Below, in pieces: positions 11,595 through 22,592 of a stretch of 64,000 bases of DNA. The stretch is from NCBI GenBank assembly GCA_000507305.1, contig DF239278.1:71479-135478 (forward strand). The letters are read 5' to 3'. A program made the translations under genes and the position numbers. The notes beneath the pieces are model-generated. The model searched no databases and had not been told where the DNA came from. It saw nothing but the letters and a program-made list of their open reading frames with translations. The DNA is from Breviolum minutum Mf 1.05b.01. Lineage: Eukaryota > Sar > Dinophyceae > Suessiales > Symbiodiniaceae. The number at the start of each line of letters is the position of its first letter. Position 1 is the first letter of the stretch.

Positions 11595-14500
11595 ATGTTG
11601 CGAACGAGGAGGACAAGATGCCGTTTGCCAGTTGCGGTGGATATTACAGCCAGCTTTGTGGAGATCATGTTGAATGATGCGTACCTCAATCCAGAGACTG
11701 AATCACCACGAAGCGACAACGAATTACGACTCATGTATGCCATGGCTGTCGTACGTTTGGTGAATGGAATCGTGGACTGGTTCTCAGTGTTTTTGAAAAC
11801 ATGTTGAATCAGTTTTAAAGGAGAGTTGTGCTTGTTGCAGCATCCTGGCAGATTACAATGTGGTGCCACTCTATTTAGCAGCTGCAATGAAACTACAACC
11901 TGCCTGAGGACAGACAAAAACCGCAAAGGATGAGTATCCTTGAACGTGCACAGGGACTTGAATGGCCACAGTTCTTTGTGGATATACGGCATGATGCTTC
12001 TCACCAGGAGCCATACGGCAATTTGATGAAAACTGATGATTCTTGACTCACAATTCACATGTCCGCAGAACTTGCCTTCCTTGCCGGTCTTGCGACTTGC
12101 AGCACAAGAGGCGGTGTGGCCCCTTGGACAAAAGTTGGACAGATGAGCCATGAGTTCCAAAACCCTAACAAGCCATATGATTCGACGATCAATGTTGTAC
12201 CCCAAATACTTTAGACTAGCTACTTGCTGATGACTGATGAAAGCCAGTGATGAAACCCTTGCGAGTACCACGGAATCTTGAATTTTGAGCCAGAATCAAA
12301 TCCTCAGTTTCTCCTTGCTGTCTTTTCTGTCCGTTTCAAGGCTTCTAGTGGAGCGCTTTTGGCGACCGCAACTTCATCAGATTGAAGAAAGAGGTGCCTG
12401 GGAAGTGGTCACCACGATAAATCATGATAAATCTGGATCCAAGGGACATGGGGCCAGCGGGCTATGTTTTTCTTTCTTGAAATTGAGTCTTCCCTGCTTG
12501 GGATCTTGTTGGATTGTAGCAACTATATACTTGTGGCATCTTGTGGCACTTAGTAGTTACTACACTTTGAGGAGTTTTTGTACCTTGACTCCTGCCCAAA
12601 GCCTTGAGTCATGAAAGGTTCTTCTCAGTTGCCTCACTCCGTTGGTTTTTCAAATAACAAGGTGTCACTTGTCAGCTGCAGGTGCTGCCCAGACGCTACG
12701 AACAGACCGGGTGAGGGCTGCCAGGACTCTTGATCGGCGTTTGAAGGCCCCTTTCCGCTAGAACAAGTGTGACTGTGGGGCCTGGCAACAGAACTCTGCA
12801 CTTCAAGACAATCACTGTTGCCATTGTTGCAGGCCTTGATCTCGAAGACTGCTTGCAGCAGTTTCTCGCAGCGCCAAGCCAAGAGGAGGAAGCGCAAACA
12901 TGTTGCAGACGGTCAACAGCAAGATGAGATGAAGGCAGGAAAAGTATGGAAAGGTCATGAAAAGCCCTAAACCCCCTCGCAACCGCAAAATGTCATGTTT
13001 CCAGCCTTGTATTTGCGGCTTCATGAACAATCAAGAACATGTGCTTGAAATCAAGCAGATCAGGCTGTGTGGACTTTTCGTTAAGCATTTTGGCAACTCA
13101 CCGATGTCTTCTCTTCAATGTCTTCAACAGCGGAGTTCTGTTGTCTTCTACAGGATGGTGCCACTGAAGCCTCAGCCCATGAGATGGCAGAAGAACTGTC
13201 AGCTTTGGCACCTGATGAAGGGCGGTTGCTAGCACGCATCTTTGAAGTCGTCACTTGGCGGCGATTCCACATGCAAGTCACCTTTTTATCCTTGTTTCGC
13301 ATGAAGATGATATAATATAGATTATGATTATATACATTTATATAGACTAGGCAGAAGCTAAGAAAGGAGGGACGCCTAGACATACAAATATAGACTCGCC
13401 TCAGGTTATGACGAAAGAACCGCATGCTGATCAAAGGGAAGCGAAAGCCCTACACATGCTTTGTGAGCCCCTTGCCCTGAATGGTTGAACATGTTTGGCA
13501 CTCTATTACTGTGCATTATTGAGATGGCAATGATGTGATACATGTTGGCCAACACAACAGACCGAACTCTCTGATGTTTTTTAAAAGGGCACTGTTCAAC
13601 TAGGTATCGGAATCTTTATCATTTTGATTGGGCTTAATTCCCCAGAAGGCTTGGTTCATTTCAATCGGGAAACCTCGGCTTTAGGACATGCTCCGAGAAC
13701 TTTGCCGTGCGGCTGATGCGGGAGATCCTATGCAGGGCAGCTGGGCTGCCAGGAGCCAAACTGGACGTGGCTCCAGACAACTATCCAAGTTTGAGGAGCA
13801 TCTCCGTTCCTCGGCTTTTTATGCCCTGAAACGGATGATGGTGATGTGGACCAAAGAGGCTCCAAATCTCAAACTGGAAATTTGACACAAATCTAGAGAA
13901 CGATCCTTCATTTTTGCAGTGTCACTGGCAAAGGCGATGAGAATCCAAGGTGACAAGACATTACAAGTTATGCATTTCTTATCCGAGCAACGAGTACAGT
14001 ACATTGCAGGCTCTTGGATGCTGTTTGCTGCTTAGGATGGATTCTACCACTGTGAAGTGAAGCAAGAGGCGCTGTGATATGTGGTTTGCTTAAGAACATC
14101 GAACACTTGCTGTTTCAACAACATGCTCACCAGAAGCATCCTGTGCACGCGAGGAGGTTTCAGCTGAAGAGTGCGATAGAATGCTGCTGTGGTTGTGGTC
14201 TCTTTTGTCCTTGCCTCCACCGCAGCCGAGCACTTCGAGCCGACCCTCTAGGCGTGACTTCAGTAAGATCTCAGCGAATGAATGGGAAAGTTGGGACACC
14301 CCTTAATCCACGGCAACGCCATGACCAATGAATACCAATGATCTACCTGGGCAGCGAGAGGCTGCAGCAAGCGTTGCGCGGCCTTCTCCCGTCTCTCCGG
14401 CATCGAATTCTTGGTCAAATGGCGAATGCCAACAACTTGGAAACTGTCCTCCTGGCAGCATTGTTGACAGTTTTGGTATAAATTACATTAGCGTACAGCT

Positions 14501-14723
14501 GAGTAATTTTGATAGGTTTGAACAAATTTGGGAGGTTTTCTTTGAGGTGGTGCTGAACTTAAAAGAACACTGACAAATGACTACTGTACATGCAATGCTC
14601 CTTCAGAAACCACTGTCGGCCGACTATGAGGCATCTCGAGCCTCCAAATTGTGGAGAGCCTTGCAGATCGAAGGTTTGGATGATGGAGCGGAAATGTTTG
14701 CATCTCTTTGTGAGGCCGAGTAG
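11595..14723 (+). CDS. LAS1-like HEPN nuclease for pre-rRNA (ITS2) processing
   Basis: Las1 cleaves the ITS2 spacer during 60S ribosomal subunit maturation in the nucleolus. The ATG at 11595 opens an exon whose frame contains the family signature (ELRLMYAMAVVRLVNGIVD, about 11724-11780). Exon 2 (11929-12007) carries QGLEWPQFFVDIRHDASHQ; R and H of RHDASH (11987-12004) are the HEPN catalytic pair, matching RHELTH in human LAS1L. Exon 3 (12069-12110) reads NLPSLPVLRLAAQE and exon 4 (12341-12393) reads VERFWRPQLHQIEER, both conserved Las1 blocks. Exon 2 ends at a GA donor. Further candidate exons are 13137-13255, 13690-13829, 14150-14300, 14345-14479 (contains LRHRILGQMANANNLETVLL) and 14601-14723 (SADYEASRASKLWRALQIEG, TAG). 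The N-terminal domain is firm. The C-terminal half and true stop (14479 or 14723) are uncertain, and the last exons could be a separate gene. Confidence 0.83.
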
Positions 14724-15139
14724 AGATGGCATTTTGATGCATTTTGGCATGTGTTTTTGTTATTTTTTGTTGGGGAATTGATTCATTCCTTCCAGGGTAT
14801 GTTTTTTAGCTACATACATGAACTTGAAGTTGATGGTTTGACAAATTGAGTATTCAGGTATTCATGCTGTGCATATTTTGGAGATCAATTGTTCATATTC
14901 ATTGGATTATGATTTTTCATCAATTAGTGTTCATTTTGTCCCCTCCCCCTAGGGCATTTGTTTGATGACGACAATCGGACAATGTGTTGTGAATTGTGCA
15001 TCTAGACGAAGGTGCTAGATAGTGGTCATGGCGCTGAAACAGATCGACCAGCAGGACAGAAGCTGAACCCTCCAGTTACGAAGAGTGTATCCAGGTAACG
15101 CAATTGTCGGCGAAGGTCGCTTTCCTTCACTAGCATTCA
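14724..15139. other. Spacer, no clear gene
   Basis: T-rich sequence without recognised exons, between the last LAS1-associated exon and the next candidate gene. Confidence 0.4.
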
Positions 15140-16314
15140 CAAACAATGGAGGACTTGAGAAGATAGAAGAGCTCCTGGAGAAGCAACAGAGCAAAGACTC
15201 TGGGTTCATCTCCCAGCTTGGTTGAAGTCATTTTGTTGCGATTTGTTGCGACAAAACGAATTTCTGTCTCAAAATTCGATCTCAGATCTGGACATTTTGA
15301 ATATAATTGACAATCATTGACATCAGATTTGATCAATTACCTTGAAGCCATTTCAAAGAACTGGGCATATTTGTTTATATTTACGGTTACAACCACCACA
15401 ACTGGACCCAGGCTTTGTCCACGTCCAAACACATCAGACTCGTGGACTGCGGTGGGCACATTGCTGGATCAAGAAACCTTGAGCATTGTTTGTCGAGAAG
15501 AGCTGCTGGGGTTGCAGATGGTTGCATTGTATAGTGATGATATATTTTTTTTTTGGGGGGGGGGGATATTGGTTTGTTTTTTTGTTAAAACCGGATACCG
15601 GGTTACCGGTTGTGTACGTATTGATATTCATTGCGTGGCTTTCCGATTTAATCATGTATCAACAGTGCACAATCATATGAACTGATATTTTTTGGGAGCT
15701 CAAAAAATGATTCAACTATTCAAATTCAAATTGTTTGTGGGCAGGCACACGGATGAAGTTTTTCTCCCGGCAACTGCAAAGCAAACATGGTTGGATTGGG
15801 CTGCGACTGCGCCTTGCCATGGATTGGAAAAAGACTTTTTCCCATGAAGATCCACTATCCACGCAATTTTCAAAATGCTGGTCCCTGCCTTTGTTTGCAA
15901 CACACACCCTAAGAAAAACGTGTAGATACGTCCGAGCAGTACTGTACATGCAGTACAATGACGTCAATAATATGGAGAAACTCTATCACGTGGCTGTCTA
16001 TCGACTAAGGAGACAGAGGAGGCAGTTGACAGAGACGTCATCACATTTTCCTCAGAGATTCCTGCAGATCCAGTCAAAAGCTACTTGTTTGATATTGTTG
16101 TCACGGAATTAGTTTATTTACCTTATTCATACGCATTGATTCACATTCTAAATGGTGTGAGTTGTGGCACTGAATCAACTCAGTTTTGGGGTTGCAACGA
16201 TTTGATGCTTTGATAACTGTCCAAGGTACAGGTTACACCGAAGAAAAGCCACCTTTTGTCGAAGTGGCCGTGACGGAGGAGTCAAATCCTGCGTCACTTG
16301 TGGCAGAGCAGTGA
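15140..16314 (+). CDS. Unidentified small multi-exon gene (provisional)
   Basis: Candidate exons are 15147-15220 (contains GGLEKIEELLEKQQSKDSGF, coiled-coil-like), 15388-15520, 15765-15910, 15960-16040, 16056-16110 (contains ADPVKSYLFDIVVTEL) and a terminal exon 16232-16314 (contains EEKPPFVEVAVTEESNPASL, then TGA). The last two have good acceptors and coding-like composition. A poly-G/poly-T tract at 15542-15580 lies in what would be an intron. No domain is recognised. Confidence 0.4.
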
Positions 16315-16755
16315 CTTAGTGTAAACTTTTATACGCTGACTTACAACAGATTCAACATCGTATTCCTGTTGCTGATGTTGGTGTTGTTGTTGATGAAGAG
16401 TGCTTGATACCAAGACACCCCCAAAAATCTAACATTGAAACCTGAAAATGGATGGGTGTTCAAAAGAAATCTCCCTTTCAGGATTCCAGGTTACCAGGTT
16501 CCCATGTTGGTTGGGGACGTAGCAATCCAGCAATGCTTGGGGTTTCACCGACCCCAAGGCCTGAACCTTCCAAGTTGGAAACGCTGGCTGATCAACCAGA
16601 AGAACCAGAAGCAAGTCCTAAAGGTCCCAAAGTTTGATCCCTAGGATACAGCAAGAGCAGGCAGTACTGAGATTTTGGAAAATCTGGCATGTCAAAAACA
16701 GAAACTTGATGGAAACTTAAGATTGAAAAACTAGATGGAAAAATTATGAGTTGTT

Positions 16756-17022
16756 TTAAACAATACTGGGGAACCATTTTTTCTTGGTGACCTCTAAGTC
16801 GATTTTGGTGTTGGGTGGCTCCGAGTTTGTCGAGTCGTCGAGGTCCAGTCGATTAGTGCGGAGCGCTTCCAGCACATCGCCAAAGAGTTGATGAAGCAGG
16901 TGCTTCAGCCCTGGTCGCGACAATGATAGTAGCTTGGGCAACAAAAACAGGGCGTAACGGTGTAACTGTTGAACATGGTTGAACCCGGCTATGATCATGA
17001 TGTGGTTTCTAAATGCCACCAA
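16756..17022 (-). CDS. Candidate minus-strand exon, helical protein of unknown function
   Basis: On the minus strand an 88-codon frame ends in a stop and contains a strongly protein-like helical stretch (LSRPGLKHLLHQLFGDVLEA followed by LRTNRLDLDD). A second minus-strand frame at about 17048-17145 could be an upstream exon. If real, this is a rare gene against the one-way + strand order. The + strand here has no good frame. Not recognised. Confidence 0.4.
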   Translation of the reverse strand: MVAFRNHIMIIAGFNHVQQLHRYALFLLPKLLSLSRPGLKHLLHQLFGDVLEALRTNRLDLDDSTNSEPPNTKIDLEVTKKKWFPSIV

Positions 17023-17337
17023 TGTGTCATTTCAAATACTAAGTGCTTACTTTCAAAATGGAGCAGACTTTCACATTTGGCATGTATTGTCCACAGATCA
17101 CACTCCATGCTGAGGCTGATACTGAAGCTGCTCTCTGAACAGAAACAATGAAAAGAGGGTCTTGCAGTCTTACGCTTGAAGTTCTTGAAGTTCTTTGCCT
17201 ATTTTCTCTTCCCAGCTCCATCCAATTTGCCACGAGGCTTTTTTTCCCATGGAAGAAGAGAAGTGTCATGTTCAGGTGCTCACAGACAGGCATTCCCAGA
17301 ATAGTACAGTGCATTCCACCAATTGCAAATGCTGCTG

Positions 17338-17338
17338 T

Positions 17339-17376
<38 letters not shown>
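17338..17376 (+). repeat. ATC trinucleotide microsatellite
   Basis: About twelve tandem ATC units lie in a stretch without supported exons on the + strand. Confidence 0.95.
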
Positions 17377-17538
17377 GATACTATCGAATGTGATCAGAAG
17401 GTCGGATGATTTTACACCAAACACAAGCCAAACAAATGGCATGTACTTTGCTGCTGGCAGCTGTGGCGGTGGCTTGTGCATCGCCAGTGCAGCCTCCAGC
17501 CAAGGCGTCGGTCCGATGTTTGTGCTGCAGCTACCCGC

Positions 17539-17639
17539 TACCCTCCAGGAAACTAAGATATCCCACCTGGGGAAGTTGGGAAAATCATCGACTCAAAAGT
17601 GCCCACCGGGGATGGGAGATGCTAGTTCCCAGGAGGGTA
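17539..17639. mobile_element. Fold-back element, family C, copy 1
   Basis: A 101-bp inverted repeat: the left arm TACCCTCCAGGAAACTAAGA pairs with a right arm ending TTCCCAGGAGGGTA, with inner arms around TATCCCACC and GGGAGAT. It matches the copy at 36150-36250 in length and arm sequence. Confidence 0.8.
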
Positions 17640-18465
17640 GTAGTTGGCAGTTATTCTTTTTGGAGGCACCTTTGGGTGATGGAATTTCTCGCATTCAAAA
17701 GCAACAGCTGCAAAGCCCGGGTGTGACTCGGACACGATGTCAAGTTGTGAGTGTTCGCGTCTGATCTCGCTTCTCAGAAGAGAAACAACGTGAAAGTGAC
17801 GCCTTGATTCTTGCATGAACCCTTCTTATCAGCCTACCTCATCATCCAAAGTATAGATGTGCCATATTGATGTGCCCTGCTTCTATTGGATCTGTTGCTC
17901 TGAGGTTATTTTTGCAAGAGTCAATGAGACCGAAACTCTTCAAAGTAGCTTGGAAAAGCTGCTTCCGTCATGGAGTAGATCATCCCTTTCCGATTTGAGT
18001 GCTATGGGTACCTCGGCCCAAGCCTGATGAGCGTTGGACATTTGCCTCGTGACTTCAACAGTCAGAGATTTATAGAGTCATCATCGAAAAACAAGATAAT
18101 TTCCATCCAGTAACCTAACATGGCAAAGGAACATCGCCATCTTTAGATAGGAGATATATCTTCAAATGGTTGTTTTACCATTTTCATGTTCGTTTTCGGG
18201 GGTGCATTCCACAACTTTCAAACCAGGTGCTGTCTACTACCGACCACCAAGATCTCGACCTTTCGTGCGCCTCGGCAGTGCTCTTTTACCTTCCAACTCA
18301 GAGCAGAGAGCTTCGGTTCAGGAGCCGATTGGGCAAAAGCTGCCGAAACAAAAAATCGAAGTTCTTCACTTTCACGACTGAAAGAAATCTTTGAGGTCCA
18401 ATTGAAAAGAGTGCCATTTTGAAAGTGTTTGATGATTCTACTGGAGCTCGGACATCTCGGGCAAC
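17640..18465. other. Spacer, no clear gene
   Basis: Open frames at 18166-18422 overlap in all three + frames and none shows a domain. I see no supported exon before the RluA start at 18466. Confidence 0.4.
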
Positions 18466-19880
18466 ATGCACGGCCGGGCAACTCTTGAGGAGATGCTTGT
18501 AAAAGAAGGCGGTGAATTACGAGTGCATTCAGAACCCAAAAGATATCTGACCTGCGAAGAGCTACCGCTTGAAGCTTGGGCCCATCGCATTCAGCGGCAT
18601 TCAGCAGATTATTTTGTTGTAGACAAACCTGCTGGTGTGCCATGTGCGCCGCATGTGAGCAACGGACGATCTTTGGCTGCACGGCGAGAAGCAACAGGGA
18701 TGCCCATGGTTTAGCACCCCAGAGCTTGACTGATTGCCTTCCATCCTTTGTAGTCGTGATACTCTGCGTGTCTCGAATTCTTTCACACATCCAAGCACAG
18801 TTTTTTGTAGTCGTGATACTCTGCGTGTCTCGAATTCTTTCACACATCCAAGCACATTTTTTGTAGTCGTGATACTCTTCGTGTCTCCAATTCTTTCACA
18901 CATCCAAGCACATTTTTTTGTAGTCGTGATACTCTGCGTGTCTCCAATTCTTTCACACATCCAAGCACATTTTACTTAGAACGCTTTATATTCTTGCATG
19001 TTTTGGCCCTTTGCGATCCATTTGGAATGTTTTAAATTTTAGAATTTTTAGATCTGTTGAGCGGATTTTGTGTACCACGGAAGCAATCGGGCTGACAAAG
19101 CCACGTAATAAATTCATGTTAAATTCATGTGTGGAGTAGACATCATCAAACGTTTCATGATGTTTGATCATAGTTGCAGTCTAAACTGCTTTGCCCATCA
19201 ACTGGCAAGGACAGTGGCTGGTCCCCATAGTGGCAGCTGCAATTGCCGCAAGCAGAAAGCGAAGAGTTTCCGATGATTCCTGTGCCTCGAACCAATCCAA
19301 AGACATTGAATTGGTTCCTTGCAATCGTTTGGATGTGCAAACTTCAGGACTGGTCGTGTTAGCCGAAAACAAAGACGCAGCAAGGGGCTTCCAGCAACTC
19401 TTGTTGGATGGCAAGGTATACAAACGCTATCGCGCGTTGGTGAGTGGTACCAGTACCAATTTTCATGTGGATGAGAAGTTGCATCACAAGATTTCGGACT
19501 CCGTATTTGGAAGACCGGTTCCTAGGTTGATTGCCTCGATAGATTCTGATACCGTTGCTAGCGTCCATAAGTGGCGAGATGCTCGTGCTACCATCCTTGC
19601 AGTTCAGCCAAGAAAGGGTTTACAAGAGCTAGAGATTGAACTTGACACTGGCCGAACACATCAACTGAGAGCACAGCTTGCAGCCATTGGTCGTCCAGTT
19701 CTTGGTGATGCTCTCTACAAAGAACTCAGTGGCTTTATTTGGAAAGGGAATTTTGACGACGACCATGCGGCCAAGCTGGTTCACAATGCCAAGACAAGTG
19801 ACGCTCCTATTGGGCTACAGTGTTGCCAGCTGAACTTTGATCACAAGATTTCATTTGCGGCCCAACCTTGGTGGAGATAG
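18466..19880 (+). CDS. RluA-family pseudouridine synthase
   Basis: RluA-type enzymes isomerise specific uridines in rRNA or tRNA to pseudouridine. Exon 1 starts at the ATG at 18466 (MHGRATLEEMLVKEGGELRV) and holds the N-terminal strand and the motif DYFVVDKPAGVPCAPHVSNG, typical of the family. Exon 2, starting somewhere in 19170-19295, holds the catalytic motif NRLDVQTSG (19323-19349, Asp is the nucleophile), then AENKDAARGFQQLLLDGKVY, the VYKRYRALV strand, the ELDTGRTHQLRAQLAAIGRP block and GDALY. It ends FAAQPWWR, TAG. The first motif residue is Asn, where bacterial enzymes have His; fungal Pus8/Pus9-type proteins also carry Asn, so activity is expected. The intron carries a four-unit minisatellite. 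The exact exon 2 acceptor is unresolved. Confidence 0.92.
18746..18970 (+). repeat. Minisatellite, about 56 bp x 4, inside the RluA intron
   Basis: Four tandem units begin TTTGTAGTCGTGATACTC and end CACATCCAAGCACA. Units 1 and 2 share TCTCGAATTC while units 3 and 4 share TCTCCAATTC, and unit 3 alone has CTTCG in place of CTGCG, so the array grew by at least one paired duplication. Poly-T length before each unit varies. Confidence 0.95.
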
Positions 19881-20450
19881 ATATCCAATAGTATTCAGAT
19901 GATTCCAATGGATTCCAATGGCAGAATACCAATGGTTTTGGGTCACGGATTCTCACAGCACTGCTTCAGCGAATATTTAGCTGCAAGAGCACCACGGCAA
20001 GGTGGCTGGACATGCAGCCTTGCGCTAGCGTTTGATTGACTGAGCCAGGAGTCAAGACATTTGGTGTTAATGATCGACATGAATCCTGGGAAACTATGTC
20101 AGCATCATGTCCAATATAACAGGCTAGCGACAGGTGAATTCCTCCCATGGGCGCTTTCAGAAATTCCCCTTCTACTTCCCGGCAAATGTTTGAAGGTCCG
20201 GTTCAGACTTTGCTTCATGAGGAGCTATGATGGTTTGATATGGTTCTGATCTACAGGAACTACAGGAATTGAAACGCGGAGGCCACAAACCGCATCAACA
20301 TCTGCTGGTGCCTGATTTAAAGGATGCTGCTGAAAGACTGTTGGTACAAGTACTCATGTTTGATGTCTGATGTCAGCAGTCCGAGCGTGGACTACTCGGC
20401 TGGACTTGATAGAGGTGCCGCAACAGATATAGCCCTAGCGTGACCCTGCC
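19881..20450. other. Spacer, no clear gene
   Basis: No supported exon. Contains a short direct duplication (GATTCCAATG twice at about 19902-19922). Confidence 0.4.
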
Positions 20451-21761
20451 TATTCAAGGAAAGAAGGCACCTTTTTGAAGGTGTTATTTTCTGGGGCTGA
20501 GGCTGTCATTTCACTTGTGGCAGATGCGTATGGTTTTCTGATTATTCTATATCCACCTGCGGCTGAGCTGAGTGCGGCGGAATAGCGCTGAAGTTTGAGA
20601 AAAAGGGTGGAGCAAAAGTATTCAAAGCGACAGCGAGCAAAATAGGATCTGAAAATGACCCACAAAACGAAGCCAAGCAAACCACGCTCAAAGCACTCGA
20701 AGTTTTAAAGATTGCTCTCTCACTTGGACAGGCCGAACCTACATACCTGGATGACGAGTTGAATGATGGTCCTAATCTAAGTGACATGATATGTTGGACG
20801 ATATGAACCTCTCCGGATTGTGAGCTACAGAGCCGCAATCCTCAGGATTTGATGGGAACCAAAGCGCTGGCTACCCTTCAGGCCCGTAGAAATAGCACGG
20901 CTAAGGATGCTGCAATTTGTTACGGTTTGTAGCCAGGTTTATTCCAAAGTTAGAGGTCCAATATCAAAGATGCTTCGATAGGCGATAGAGACTTTCATTG
21001 ATTGACATCTATATACATCGTTCAGAGGTCAAAGGGTCAAAGGGTGGGGAAACGATGGAGGATTTCGAATGGTTTCGAGTTTTGACATGTTTCGACACAA
21101 GGTGCGCCAGGAGGTGGAGCCGGAGTACCCCAGTGGTTTGGTGCTGAGATCGTATGGTGCAGCAACTGATCGAATGTTGTTTTGATGATTCAACATGTAC
21201 GGTAAGGACCTTTTTCTCCCAGAAAAATTGGATGATGGAGAGGAGGTTACAGGCTCACTGCAGCATCAATACCTTTCTCTTCAACTTTCGCTATATTGTT
21301 TTTGGATGTTTTTTGTATGTCTTCGTACGTCTCAATGTGTAATTTGGTGCTGTGCTTTTGGTGCTGTGCTTATGCTTCCCCACAGGTCACGTACAGCTGC
21401 ACTGTATTTGTTGTGCCCTGGAAAGGAGTACGAAGATGATCCAAACGTCGCAGCGAGGCCAACACATCGAAATGGCAGTTTCCAATAGTTGGACCGTAAA
21501 AAGCACGATACCGATATTATATCATATACGGAATGTACGTGAATACATTCGTTGGATGTGCGATGGCCAGAAATACCGGAAATGATATGCCTCTTGAAGT
21601 CTTCTCACTTCCAATTTGGATTTATTTCACGATATATATTTTTTTGGATATATTCGGCACAAGCATGTTGCAGGTTAGCCAACAAGAAAAAACAACAGCA
21701 AAAGAAACAAAAAGAGGATGCCAAAAAGTTCCGTCGCGGCCCAAGATTGCAACAAGACTAG
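20451..21761 (+). CDS. Unidentified multi-exon gene with basic C-terminal tail
   Basis: Five clean exon frames lie in order: about 20451-20545 (contains KVLFSGAEAVISLVADAYGF), 20569-20800 (contains VFKATASKIGSENDPQNEAK and TTLKALEVLKIALSLGQAEP, the best supported), 20834-20929 (contains DLMGTKALATLQARRNSTAK), 21103-21185 (contains RQEVEPEYPSGLVLRSYGAA) and a terminal exon about 21675-21761 that is mostly Lys/Gln (contains NKKKQQQKKQKEDAKKFRRG, TAG). Codon composition is consistent across them. I recognise no family; the charged tail suggests a nuclear or nucleolar protein. The start is not found, and additional short exons are likely around 21400. Confidence 0.5.
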
Positions 21762-22347
21762 GTAAAACCTTCCTTCACCTGAAGCTTCTAAGGTTGGCTA
21801 ACATCGTGGATTGGTCTAAACGCGCAGGATTTCCCTTGTCTTTGCGTGTTACGTTGTTTATCATGAGGCGTTGAATCGTTGTATGCTTGATCCTTTTAAG
21901 GGCGTTGAAAACTTATGGCCTTGCCAGGAATGATCATTGCAGATGTTGAACAGTGAGAGCCATCTGCTTTGTTGTGTGAAAACAAGCATGAAAAAAAGAT
22001 ATACAGCTAGTTTATGTTCGTTTCCTCATCTGGATTTGATCTCAGTCATCGTCATTGTGATCTTAAGACGTTACCAAGATTGGCTTGCAATAGCTTGCGT
22101 ATAAATGTGTATTATACATTATGCGACTTCTTTTGAATCAAACAGTATATATGTACCACAACTTGCCAATAACATCTGTGATTTCTGCAGAATTTCAGAG
22201 AGCTGTCTCACGTGGCTTTTGAAATTTTTCCAAATTGGCATTTTGGATGGTTTTGGATGGCAAGACTCCACAAGAATCATGATGCAAAGACTGATCTGAA
22301 GGACACAGCGTGGACTGTTGTATTGATTTGGCGAAAGACGCGTGGGC
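21762..22347. other. Spacer, no clear gene
   Basis: No supported exon, and I see no other structure. Confidence 0.4.
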
Positions 22348-22490
22348 AGTAGCTTCAGTACATCAGCATTTTTCGAGCCCAATGGGTGCCCGAATGCCTG
22401 CGAACACCGCCGCAGCAAATGTCCTTACTCTGCTTCAAATCAGAGTTTCAGCGAGTGCAAAAGCGTCTTGATCTCAAGCTGTATTGTTGG
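22348..22490 (+). CDS. Candidate exon next to a fold-back element
   Basis: The frame contains FRAQWVPECLRTPPQQMSLL and KSEFQRVQKRLDLKLYCWDF, which is strongly coding-like. It runs directly into the family A element starting at 22499, so either the donor lies at the junction or the element landed in or beside the exon. No family is recognised and the other exons are not located. Confidence 0.4.
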
Positions 22491-22498
22491 GACTTTAC

Positions 22499-22592
22499 TA
22501 CTGTTGATGGAAGAAATCCTGCACCAGCTAATATGGCAAATGACAGGGTTTCATACATGTCAGATGGTGCAGGATTTCTTCCATCAACAGTA
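22499..22592. mobile_element. Fold-back (MITE-like) element, family A, copy 3 (intact)
   Basis: A 94-bp element with perfect 28-bp terminal inverted repeats (TACTGTTGATGGAAGAAATC and eight more bases, exactly complementary at the right end). Perfect arms suggest recent insertion or gene conversion. It is too short to code for a transposase, so it would need one supplied in trans. Confidence 0.92.

Noticed and set aside
11558-12271. Minus-strand frame of 237 codons
   Set aside because: It lies antisense to the LAS1-like exons, whose + strand reading has clear family motifs; the minus frame has no recognised domain.
18218-18960. Minus-strand frames of 209 and 119 codons with repeated peptide
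   Set aside because: They are antisense to RluA exon 1 and to the minisatellite; the repeated peptide is only the 56-bp unit read backwards.
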